DNA of 36,118 nucleotides, taken from the NCBI GenBank assembly GCA_028280105.1, contig JANQML010000094.1:1-36118 (forward strand), in the 5' to 3' direction. Positions 1 through 6,523 of the stretch are shown in pieces. Source of the DNA: Desulfobacula sp. (GTDB lineage Bacteria > Desulfobacterota > Desulfobacteria > Desulfobacterales > Desulfobacteraceae). How positions within the stretch are numbered: position 1 is the stretch's first letter; every line of letters begins with the position of its first letter. A model generated the notes under the pieces. The model did not search any database. It was given only the letters and a program-made list of their open reading frames with translations, and had not been told where the DNA came from. Position numbers and translations under genes: made by a program.

Positions 1-38
1 TTTTCAGATGAATGGTTTGATTCTTCGGTTTTGTCCAT
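1..38 (-). CDS. 5' end of an unidentified gene running off the left edge
   Basis: Reading the minus strand from an ATG at 38 gives MDKTEESNHSSE before the window ends. A good Shine-Dalgarno sequence (GAGGAGC, about 47-53) lies eight bases upstream of this ATG, which is why I accept it as a real start. Twelve polar residues are too few to assign a family. It would be the next minus-strand gene after the cysteine synthase fusion, separated from it by about 550 bp, so it probably has its own promoter or leader. Confidence 0.5.
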   Translation of the reverse strand, partial: MDKTEESNHSSE

Positions 39-84
39 TTTGTCAGCTCCTCAATTGGTTGGCCGGTCAGGGGAAATCTTCAAA

Positions 85-141
85 CCCGGCTGAATCCGGG
101 CCGGTTTGGTCCGCCCCCTTGAATACCGGTGGTTCAGGGGG
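85..141. promoter_or_regulatory. Two adjacent hairpins in the leader of the left-edge gene
   Basis: A perfect five-base stem CCCGG (85-89)/CCGGG (96-100) with a six-base loop is followed by a second stem, CCCCC-T-TGAA (114-123) against TTCAGGGGG (133-141), with one bulge and a loop of about nine bases. Both lie in the probable 5' leader of the gene starting at 38. I do not recognise a known riboswitch class. They could be a leader or attenuator structure, or incidental GC-rich stems. Confidence 0.3.
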
Positions 142-588
142 TGCCGAAGGGATTCTCGTTTCAGGCTATACTATAAATCTTTTTGCAAAATCAGATGGTG
201 ACATTTTTTTTACTGCCTTTGCTGAACTGATATCGTATCGGTTTGATGAATACGGATGCGACTGGAAAAAATAATATAATGTTTATATTTCGTATTTTCG
301 CAAAGTAATGTCAACAAAAAAACCTGCTGATCTCATTTTTAAAGGTAAAACCGGAAGACGGATCTTTTACTGAAAACGGGCTGTAGACAAGCTCCTATGT
401 CTTAAATAGATCAAATGCAAAAAAAAAGAGGTTGTTTTCGGCATCCTGAACCATAACCGGCTGCCCGTTTCCTCCCGGGAGATAAAACTTGAAACTGTTT
501 GGAGAACAGCCATGAAAAGAAAAATGCATCGGGGCGTGTTTACGATCATCATAGTGTTCGGGATACTCCATTTTACCGGTGTTTTATT
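142..588. other. Intergenic stretch without a supported gene
   Basis: Short ORFs here (for example around 8-274 and 512-715 on plus) have no recognisable family, and the longer ones run into the end of the fusion gene. What is visible is a run of A at about 418-427 (T-rich on the minus strand, possibly part of a weak terminator for the fusion gene) and a perfect ten-base palindrome CTCCCGGGAG at 472-481. I see no tRNA or known RNA element. Confidence 0.4.
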
Positions 589-2958
589 TCAAATCGTATT
601 CAGCGGGGTATCGAAGACCATGACGCCGTCGTCCATCAGATCTGTACGCAGATCATCCGCCTGCTGCCAGTCCCCTTGTTTGCGGGCGTGGTTGCGCTTT
701 TGGATCAGGGTTTGAATCCGATTGTCCAGAGCCGGTTCACTCATATCGAGCACTCCCAGCACTCTGTTTATTCGTTGCAGTCCCTTCAACAGCTGTTCTA
801 TGTCTTTTTTTCCAAGTTTGTTCTCCTGTAAAAGGGGATTGACCTGTTTCACATAGCTGAACAGCACAGCCAGGGCCACGGAGATGTTCAGGTCATCATC
901 CATGGCCTTTGAAAAGGCCTGCTCCATGTCGGATACCGGTGGATGAAGGGGGCAGGCGCCTTTACCGGCTCCGGTGAACTGCAGTTTTCTGACAAAGGTA
1001 TCCAGACGATGAAGTGCGTGGCAGGCATCGTCGAGATTGCGACGGTTGTATATCAGGGGTTTACGATAGCGGGTGCGCAGCAGGAAAAATCTCAGTTGGC
1101 GTTCCGTGTATCCTTTTTCCATCAGCTGCCGCAGCGTGATACGGTTATCGGGCTGGTCGAACATGGCCCTGCCGTCGGCCATCACAGGTGCGCTGGTGAC
1201 CCAGTAACGGGCCAGAGCCTTTCCGGTCAAAGCTCCGGCGATGGCCATTTCGTTTTCATTGTGAGGAAAGGTCAGGTGGGATTCGCTGGTATGGATGTCA
1301 AAGTTTTCTCCCAGGTACTTCATGGACATGGCCGCACACTGGATATGCCATCCGGGACGGCCTAACCCCCATTCGGTATCATAAAAAACACCCCGTTTGA
1401 CCTCTTTCAGTCCGGCCCGTCTGAACAAAACAAAGTCCAGGGGATTGTTCTTTTCGTATGTATCCGGGTCCACGGTGAGGCCGCTTTTTATTTTAGCCAG
1501 CCGGATTCCTGAAAAATTGGTATAATCGTTGTATCGGGAGATGTCGAAATAGACGGACCTGTTTTTTTCATAGGCGATGCCCCTGTCCAACAGGTCCCGG
1601 GTCATCTTGATCATCTCCGGCACATGTTCGGTGGTTCGGGGATAAAGGGAGGCACGCCGGATGCCCAGCCGTTCCAAATCGTTAAAAAGGGCTGAAACAT
1701 ACGGTTTGACAAACGCTTCGGGCGACTTTCCCTCCCTTGCCGATCCCAGGATAATGCGGTTGTCCAGGTCTGTGATATTGACGATGTGGGTGATCTTAAA
1801 TCCCCTGGTCGACAGGTGACGTTTAAGCAGGTCGGCCACAATCAGGCGCCGGCTCAGAGCCAGGTTCAGATTTCCGTCCACTGTGGGGCCGCAGGTATAC
1901 ATGGAGACCTTCCCTTTTTTTAAAGCATGAAAGGGTTCTGTCCGGCGGGTCATGGTGTTGTAAATGTGCATTCCCGGGGTTTCTTCCCCGGCGCGCACTT
2001 TTGATCCGGCAGTGAATACCCCCGTGCTCAGATACCGGTCCCCGCCATCCGGAAATATCACCACCACCGTGCCTTCCGACATATTGCGGACCACGCGTAA
2101 CGCGCCTGCCAAAGCCGCTCCGGAACTCATGCCCACAAAAAGCCCCTCTTCCAGTGCCAGTCGGCGGACCAGGGAAAATGCCTCTTTGTCATCCACGGGT
2201 ATACATTCGTCCAGGCAATTTTTATTAAAAATGCCAGGCACGTAGGATTCCTTCATGTTTTTCAATCCCTGGATATGATGTCCGGGGACCGGTTCGACAC
2301 CGATGACGCGGATATGGGGATCATAGGTCTTGATGCCCCGGCTGATGCCCGTGGCAGTACCGCCCGTTCCCAGTGTGGTCACTATCGCCGTCACTTTACC
2401 GCCTGTCTGGTTCCATATTTCAGGTGCGGTGCCGTATCGGTGGGCGCTCCAATTGTCATCATTATTGTATTGATCCACCAGGAAATATTGATCCGGGCGG
2501 GTGCGGGCCAGTTCATACGCGTACTCAATGGCACCGTCCGAACTCTTTTCGGCCGGAGTCAGTTCCAGTCTGGCACCAAACGCTTCCAGCCGCTGGCATC
2601 GTTCTTTGCTCGTGGATTCGGACATGGTTAAGAGCAGCCGGTACCCTTTCAGGGCACAGATCATGGAGAGTCCGATCCCTGTATTGCCGCTGGTGGCCTC
2701 CAGCACAGTTTTGCGTTTGGTCAGTTCGCCCCGTGCTTCGGCACCTTCGATCATGGACAGTGCCGGGCGGTCTTTGATGGACCCGCCGGGATTGGTCTGT
2801 TCCAGTTTCGCCAGCAGACACACCCGTTTGTTGGTGTGGATGCGGGTGATTGGAACCAGAGGCGTGTTCCCGATGCAATCCAGGATATTACCGTGTTTTT
2901 TGGTGGTTTCAGCTTTGTTTTTTTTCATTTTATTCAAATCCTTTGAACTTTGATTCAC
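589..2958 (-). CDS. cysK: Cysteine synthase fused to a degenerate cysteinyl-tRNA synthetase-like domain
   Basis: Residues about 23-320 are a complete PLP-dependent O-acetylserine sulfhydrylase/cystathionine beta-synthase-type domain: Schiff-base lysine K62 in NPGGSIKDR, substrate loop SGNTG (90-94), phosphate-cradle GTGGTATG (197-204) and the final SSGAALAG. Residues about 330-789 align along their length with class I CysRS. The zinc ligands are kept (C356 in YTCGPTV, C541 in GWHIQC, H566 and E570 in FPHNENE). The ATP signatures are not: HIGH is NLAL (365-368), KMSKS is AMFDQ (598-602), and the KIIK lysines become RIIL. Cysteine synthesis by the N-half is likely; tRNA charging by the C-half is not. 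The start is GTG 2958 with AGGA close by; ATG at codon 11 is an alternative. The gene is monocistronic with its own promoter (3018-3046), downstream of the BigR/YeeE sulfur genes. A separate canonical cysS is expected elsewhere in the genome. Confidence 0.9.
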   Translation of the reverse strand: MNQSSKDLNKMKKNKAETTKKHGNILDCIGNTPLVPITRIHTNKRVCLLAKLEQTNPGGSIKDRPALSMIEGAEARGELTKRKTVLEATSGNTGIGLSMICALKGYRLLLTMSESTSKERCQRLEAFGARLELTPAEKSSDGAIEYAYELARTRPDQYFLVDQYNNDDNWSAHRYGTAPEIWNQTGGKVTAIVTTLGTGGTATGISRGIKTYDPHIRVIGVEPVPGHHIQGLKNMKESYVPGIFNKNCLDECIPVDDKEAFSLVRRLALEEGLFVGMSSGAALAGALRVVRNMSEGTVVVIFPDGGDRYLSTGVFTAGSKVRAGEETPGMHIYNTMTRRTEPFHALKKGKVSMYTCGPTVDGNLNLALSRRLIVADLLKRHLSTRGFKITHIVNITDLDNRIILGSAREGKSPEAFVKPYVSALFNDLERLGIRRASLYPRTTEHVPEMIKMTRDLLDRGIAYEKNRSVYFDISRYNDYTNFSGIRLAKIKSGLTVDPDTYEKNNPLDFVLFRRAGLKEVKRGVFYDTEWGLGRPGWHIQCAAMSMKYLGENFDIHTSESHLTFPHNENEMAIAGALTGKALARYWVTSAPVMADGRAMFDQPDNRITLRQLMEKGYTERQLRFFLLRTRYRKPLIYNRRNLDDACHALHRLDTFVRKLQFTGAGKGACPLHPPVSDMEQAFSKAMDDDLNISVALAVLFSYVKQVNPLLQENKLGKKDIEQLLKGLQRINRVLGVLDMSEPALDNRIQTLIQKRNHARKQGDWQQADDLRTDLMDDGVMVFDTPLNTI

Positions 2959-3017
2959 AAGTCCTCTCTCATGTTTTTATAACAGGGATATATTCTCTAT
3001 GGTTATGATGAGTTGGC

Positions 3018-3046
3018 GTTATTTCGGAATCCTGCTGTTCTGTCAA
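3018..3046 (-). promoter_or_regulatory. Sigma-70-type promoter of the cysteine synthase fusion
   Basis: On the minus strand, a perfect -35 TTGACA (3041-3046) is followed by a 17-base spacer and AATAAC (3018-3023), which matches the -10 consensus at four of six positions. Transcription would start near 3011, giving a leader of about 50 nt before the GTG at 2958. This fits the terminator at 3561-3592, which separates the gene from the upstream operon. Confidence 0.5.
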
Positions 3047-3227
3047 AAGAATGCGAACCGGGAAATGTTATGGGGCAGATTCTGAACCGGCATCATTGAA
3101 TTTTTAAGCCAACGCACCCAAGAGCGTTGCTATGTTTGATAGGCCGCATATACGCTTTTATTCGGACCGGGTTGCTGCAAGATCAGTTGTTAGACATGAC
3201 AGGAGCGAGTTTGAGCGGATTCATTAT

Positions 3228-3244
3228 AGTAACGGGTTGTTACT
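3228..3244. promoter_or_regulatory. Palindrome AGTAAC-N5-GTTACT, copy 1
   Basis: Inverted repeat AGTAAC/GTTACT around a five-base centre. It shares its arms and total spacing with the site at 3432-3450. Two related palindromes about 200 bp apart upstream of the cysteine synthase fusion suggest an operator pair for an unidentified dimeric regulator. Confidence 0.4.
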
Positions 3245-3431
3245 TAAAAGAAGGGGTGGCCTTGATTGAGAGTCGATCAGATGCGGATGGCATGCTTTGT
3301 ATTTTTGGGGGGATCATTTGAAGATGATGAATATTTGAAGCGATATAAAAAATAATTTACTCCTCATTTTTTATAGCCACCAATATGAATTTTATTGCTC
3401 TGAGGCAGATAAAGTCATGTATGAATCTTCT

Positions 3432-3450
3432 AAGTAACAAGTTGTTACTT
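3432..3450. promoter_or_regulatory. Palindrome AAGTAACA-AGT-TGTTACTT, copy 2
   Basis: Perfect eight-base arms around a three-base centre (19 bp in total), a size typical of a helix-turn-helix dimer site. The arms match copy 1 at 3228-3244. It does not resemble the AT-rich palindrome in front of the ArsR-type gene, so a different regulator is likely. Confidence 0.45.
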
Positions 3451-3560
3451 TAATAATGTTAGATATAGCTAGTGGATTGCGTTGTCAATTAAAAAATACA
3501 GGATAGCTAAAAAATTATCATCAAGCTGCTTGAAAAAGAGGATAATGGATAAAAGAAAGA

Positions 3561-3592
3561 ACAAAAGGCCAGGAGATAAACGGGCCTTTTGT
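3561..3592 (-). terminator. Intrinsic terminator of the bigR-yeeE operon
   Basis: ACAAAAGGCC (3561-3570) pairs perfectly with GGCCTTTTGT (3583-3592) around a 12-base loop. On the minus strand it lies 16 bases past the YeeE stop codon, and the stem is followed by a T-rich stretch (TTCTTTCTTTT). Confidence 0.7.
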
Positions 3593-3607
3593 GAGGTCCT
3601 GCCTGAA

Positions 3608-4162
3608 TCAGACTTTTTCAGGCAGTTTCCAGGCAATAAGCATAAAAACAATCCCGATGGCCCCTGCCGATATAATGCCGGGTATCATGGGCAGCAACGG
3701 TTGAAACCGATCGGACCCGGCTGCCAGCATCACTTTCCCGCCGGCAATGCTGTCAAATAACCAGCTGTTTTTAATGCCGGCGTAGACAAGGGTGTAAATT
3801 AACGCACCCAGCAGGCCGCCGGCGGTAAAAAAGAGAGCGTCTTTCCGGCCGTCTGCCAGGGCAGTCAGGCCGGTTCCGGGACAGTATCCGGCCACGGCAA
3901 ATCCCAGTCCCAGCAATGCACCCCCCAGGATAACGCCGATGTAGCTGCTTTTGACGGAGAGGTGTCCGGCATCAATGATGCCGGCGGCCATCATCAGGAA
4001 CAAAAGCGTGCTGCTGATTCCGATGGCAAAAAAGATGGCCTTCATCAGGTGCAGGTCTTTCAGACGCAGCATGTTGATGATGTTTTGAGGGTTGGTGGCC
4101 CCGACACGCTGCAGGGAAAAACCAAAGAATATGCCGAGGATGACGGCAGAAATGATCGTCAT
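3608..4162 (-). CDS. YeeE/YedE-family half-transporter (PmpB/TsuA-like), C-terminal type
   Basis: A 184-residue inner-membrane protein made almost entirely of hydrophobic segments, belonging to the YeeE/YedE (DUF395, sulf_transp) family. Members move thiosulfate or related sulfur species across the membrane. The family cysteine signature is present as GYCPGTG with C94. It is half the size of a full-length TsuA/YeeE, and the matching other half is the gene immediately upstream (gap 10 nt), as in the pmpA-pmpB arrangement next to bigR in Xylella and Agrobacterium. ATG 4162 is preceded by a strong AGGAGGT. The substrate (thiosulfate, sulfide or persulfide) cannot be read from the sequence. The operon ends at the terminator 3561-3592. 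Confidence 0.85.
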   Translation of the reverse strand: MTIISAVILGIFFGFSLQRVGATNPQNIINMLRLKDLHLMKAIFFAIGISSTLLFLMMAAGIIDAGHLSVKSSYIGVILGGALLGLGFAVAGYCPGTGLTALADGRKDALFFTAGGLLGALIYTLVYAGIKNSWLFDSIAGGKVMLAAGSDRFQPLLPMIPGIISAGAIGIVFMLIAWKLPEKV

Positions 4163-4172
4163 AACGCACCTC

Positions 4173-4742
4173 CTATTTTCTTTTATATATCAGTACGGCC
4201 ACCGGCACGGCTGCGGCAAAGGCGCCCAGGGCAAACAGGTAACCGCTCAGTGATGTCTGCATCATGCCGCTCATCATGTGGCCGCTGGTGCATCCCCCGG
4301 CCAGACGGGCGCCGAAAAGGACCAGTATTCCGGCAAAAAATACCGTGGCGTAGCGTAATGCAGGGGTTTCTCCGAATCGCTGCCGCCAGACGTCCGGTGC
4401 CTGACGGTCTGAAACTGTCGGTTTAGGGCCGCCCAGCCGGGATGATATGAAAGCTCCGATGACCATGGCAACAACGAATACAAAACTGTAGTTGATCGGA
4501 TTGGCGACATTTTCTGCGTATTTGCCGCCGCTTTTATTCAAATAGGCGTTGGTACTCGTGTAACCGGATCTGCTTTCAGAGTCTTTTTGAACCACCGTGT
4601 CTGAAAAGAGGTTCCAGACAATGCCGTTGGCAATGACAAACTGGGTCGATACCCCTATGGGTTTGACAAAAGCTACGGCAACAAGGAAGGCTGCTCCCAG
4701 TAGAAGACCGCCTTTAAACCAGTTCAATTGTCTGTTCATCAT
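4173..4742 (-). CDS. YeeE/YedE-family half-transporter (PmpA-like), N-terminal type
   Basis: A 189-residue membrane protein of the YeeE/YedE sulfur-transport family. It carries the first-half signature GARLAGGCTSGHMMSG with C151, the counterpart of the GYCPG cysteine in the partner gene. Hydrophobic segments lie at about 11-28, 85-100, 130-147 and 165-186, with a longer soluble stretch (about 45-82) after the first segment. The ATG at 4742 overlaps the TGA of the ArsR-type gene (ATGA), with GAGGAG just upstream, so the two are translationally coupled. With the next gene it should form a two-subunit importer or exporter of reduced sulfur compounds under control of the ArsR-type repressor. Confidence 0.85.
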   Translation of the reverse strand: MMNRQLNWFKGGLLLGAAFLVAVAFVKPIGVSTQFVIANGIVWNLFSDTVVQKDSESRSGYTSTNAYLNKSGGKYAENVANPINYSFVFVVAMVIGAFISSRLGGPKPTVSDRQAPDVWRQRFGETPALRYATVFFAGILVLFGARLAGGCTSGHMMSGMMQTSLSGYLFALGAFAAAVPVAVLIYKRK

Positions 4743-5062
4743 TCTTTCTCCTCATCGTTAGTGTCGCAATAAATGTTGTAAAGGACCTCAAGTATCCCTG
4801 ATACGGCCCGGCTTTTGAGCCGGTAGTGGATTACCCGGCTATCACGCCGTGTTTCCACAATACCGGCCCGGCGCAACCCTGCCAGATGCTGGGACAGGGC
4901 TGACTGGCTTAAGGGGACGGCCTGATTGAGAACACTGACCGGGCACTCTCCTTTTACCAGGTGGCACAATACCATCAGCCGGGCGGGATGGCTCATGCTC
5001 TTGAGAAGGTTTGAGGCCTTTTCTGCGTTTTCTTCAAGCTTTTGAGGGTCTATATCTTTCAT
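4739..5062 (-). CDS. bigR: ArsR-family persulfide/sulfide sensor repressor (BigR/SqrR-like)
   Basis: A winged-helix ArsR protein: helix-turn-helix about residues 46-70 (recognition region SQSALSQHLAGLRRAG), wing about 75-87. Numbered from ATG 5062, it has C33 (VLCHL, helix 2), C40 and C99 (IYCDT, last helix). C33 and C99 sit where SqrR/BigR keep the two cysteines that form a tetrasulfide bridge on sensing persulfide. Metal-site motifs of other ArsR proteins (ELCVCDL) are absent. An in-frame TTG at 5077 would add five residues; neither start has a clear Shine-Dalgarno. It is the first gene of an operon with two YeeE halves and sits behind a promoter with an overlapping palindrome, so autorepression is likely. 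Persulfide sensing is inferred from cysteine positions and neighbours. Confidence 0.82.
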   Translation of the reverse strand: MKDIDPQKLEENAEKASNLLKSMSHPARLMVLCHLVKGECPVSVLNQAVPLSQSALSQHLAGLRRAGIVETRRDSRVIHYRLKSRAVSGILEVLYNIYCDTNDEEKE

Positions 5063-5082
5063 AAATGGTTTTTGCAATTAAT

Positions 5083-5130
5083 ATATTAGAGTTTTATAAT
5101 TTATTATAGCCTAATATGTTGGTTTGTCAA
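5083..5130 (-). promoter_or_regulatory. Consensus promoter with overlapping palindromic operator of bigR
   Basis: The minus strand has TTGACA (5125-5130), a 16-base spacer, and a perfect TATAAT (5103-5108). A perfect inverted repeat ATATTAG (5083-5089)/CTAATAT (5111-5117) straddles the -10 and start region, and TATAAT-TT-ATTATA is nested in it (5095-5108). Such a near-consensus promoter needs tight repression, which the encoded ArsR protein can provide. AT-rich palindromes are usual for BigR-type sites. Confidence 0.7.
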
Positions 5131-5205
5131 GAAGGGAATTGAAAAAACAGGTTTTTTGATTTGGCGATATTAAAACAGTATAAGCCGCAGTAGACAGCCG
5201 GCGTT

Positions 5206-6354
5206 CTATCCCGATGCAACCACCCGGTTTCGTCCCATGGCTTTGGCCGTGTAAAGCCGATTATCCGCAACTCTGATATAGTCAACGATCGTGTCCTTTG
5301 GGCCCGGGACCTTGCTGACCAGCCCCGCGGAGACGGTCATAAAGGAAGAGGCCCGGCTCTGGTTGTGAGGCAGGTTCATATTCTCCACGGCGGACCGGAT
5401 GATTTCACCGAACCGGGCCGGATCGGTATCCGGCAGGTGGGTGGACAGAATGCTGAACTCCTCTCCGCCCATCCGGAAAGCAAAATCCCCGGGGCGGCGG
5501 CAGATCTCCTTTAATCTGACGCCGATTCGGGCTAAAGCGGCATCCCCTTTAAGGTGTCCGTAAGTATCGTTGAACGCCTTAAAGTAATCGACGTCCATAA
5601 GAATATAGGTCAACGCGCGTCTGTCCCGTCCGGCCCGTCTGATCTCGGTTTGAAAAACGGAATCAAAATACCGCCGGTTGTACAATCCGGTCAGCGAATC
5701 CGTAATGGAAAGTTTTTCAAGCTTTTTATTCGCCTCTTTTAGCCGGGTTTCAGCCTTAATTCGCGCATGCCTTTCCCTGAGCAACTCAATTGCCCTGGCA
5801 GATAAATCGTCATACATGATCAAAACGGTTTCAATGAGCACTTTCATTGAACCGCTCATCTTTTTTTCAGCCAATTGTTTTGCAGCTGTTATGGATTTCC
5901 CGTTTTTCATTGCCGCCACCACAATGGCCATGCGTTTGTCATTGTCGATAATGTGAAATGCCAGCCAGCGGAATAAAAATTTGATGATCTCTTCGATGAT
6001 CTTGTTAAAACTTTTACCCGGATTATTCTGTTTCATCTCAACCATTTTCGGCAGAAAGGCTTCATGGTTTTTCCGGTGGTTTAACAGCCAGATGTCGTCT
6101 TTAAAAAACTGTTCCCAGACCGATTCCTCTTCTTTAAAATGAAGATCCGCATAGTTGGCCAGGGCATTAAACGCCGTGTTCACTTCAATGGTCTCATTTT
6201 TCACCAGTGTTTTTGCCAGGCGATTTAAAAGTTTGACTAGGGTTTTGTGCTGGAGATCAACCGCTTCGTGACCGGTTTCAAAGTTCCGGTTCCAGGGAAA
6301 GACTTCAAACCAATCGCTGTCAATGGATGGTGGCGGGTCTACTCGTTCAGACAT
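5206..6354 (-). CDS. Bacteriohemerythrin-GGDEF diguanylate cyclase
   Basis: The N-terminal bacteriohemerythrin domain (about residues 20-150, counted from the TTG at 6363) has all seven di-iron ligands at family spacing: H39, H75, E79, H96, H100, H137 and D142. A helical linker (about 170-218) leads to a GGDEF domain with active-site MGGEEF (298-303) and an inhibitory I-site RPGD (290-293) five residues before it. It should therefore be an active, product-inhibited c-di-GMP synthase whose output responds to O2, NO or redox state through the di-iron site. It has no membrane segment. I chose ATG 6354; TTG 6363 is possible. It is a single gene between the transporter operon and the bigR operon. 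Its target process cannot be deduced here. Confidence 0.9.
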   Translation of the reverse strand: MSERVDPPPSIDSDWFEVFPWNRNFETGHEAVDLQHKTLVKLLNRLAKTLVKNETIEVNTAFNALANYADLHFKEEESVWEQFFKDDIWLLNHRKNHEAFLPKMVEMKQNNPGKSFNKIIEEIIKFLFRWLAFHIIDNDKRMAIVVAAMKNGKSITAAKQLAEKKMSGSMKVLIETVLIMYDDLSARAIELLRERHARIKAETRLKEANKKLEKLSITDSLTGLYNRRYFDSVFQTEIRRAGRDRRALTYILMDVDYFKAFNDTYGHLKGDAALARIGVRLKEICRRPGDFAFRMGGEEFSILSTHLPDTDPARFGEIIRSAVENMNLPHNQSRASSFMTVSAGLVSKVPGPKDTIVDYIRVADNRLYTAKAMGRNRVVASG

Positions 6355-6410
6355 AAAAACCAATCCGAACGTTTGATCTGGCGGGTTGTACGCTTGTTTC
6401 TCTTTTCATC

Positions 6411-6441
6411 GGAAAAAGTATAAAGGGTATAGCCTTTTATA
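6411..6441 (-). terminator. Probable terminator of the siderophore transport operon
   Basis: TATAAAGG (6419-6426) pairs with CCTTTTATA (6433-6441) with one bulged base. On the minus strand the stem is followed by CTTTTTCC (6411-6418). It lies about 85 nt past the stop of the last transporter gene and upstream of the cyclase gene. The stem is AT-rich, so strength is uncertain. Confidence 0.4.
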
Positions 6442-6523
6442 TCAAGCAGAAACATTGAGACGACCGGTGAACTGCTGTCAGGGCGGATGCGGCAGGCCCC
6501 AAAAACCGGACAATTTGCATCGT

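Larger units (their letters stand above)
3047..3560. other. Intergenic region between the YeeE operon and the cysteine synthase fusion
   Basis: No convincing gene. A plus-strand ORF at 3127-3321 has no family resemblance. The stretch holds a small stem CAACGC/GCGTTG (about 3109-3128) and two related palindromes listed separately. It is AT-rich toward 3330-3540. I looked for an attC-like pair of core sites, T-box and SAM elements here and could not support any. Confidence 0.4.

Noticed and set aside
8..274. 88-residue plus-strand ORF at the left edge
   Set aside because: No family resemblance, and it overlaps the well-supported minus-strand start at 38 with its ribosome site and the leader hairpins.
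512..715. Small plus-strand ORF beginning MKRKMHRGVFTIIIVFG, looking like a membrane peptide
   Set aside because: The hydrophobic part is short, the rest lies antisense inside the cysteine synthase fusion, and the composition after residue 30 is that of a shadow frame.
3100..3210. Possible integron attC-like site (CAACGC/GCGTTG stem and a GTTAGAC)
   Set aside because: The core pair RYYYAAC/GTTRRRY could not be matched on both sides, and there is no cassette or integrase.
3127..3321. 64-residue plus-strand ORF in the intergenic region
   Set aside because: No ribosome site or recognisable motif; it runs across one of the palindromes.
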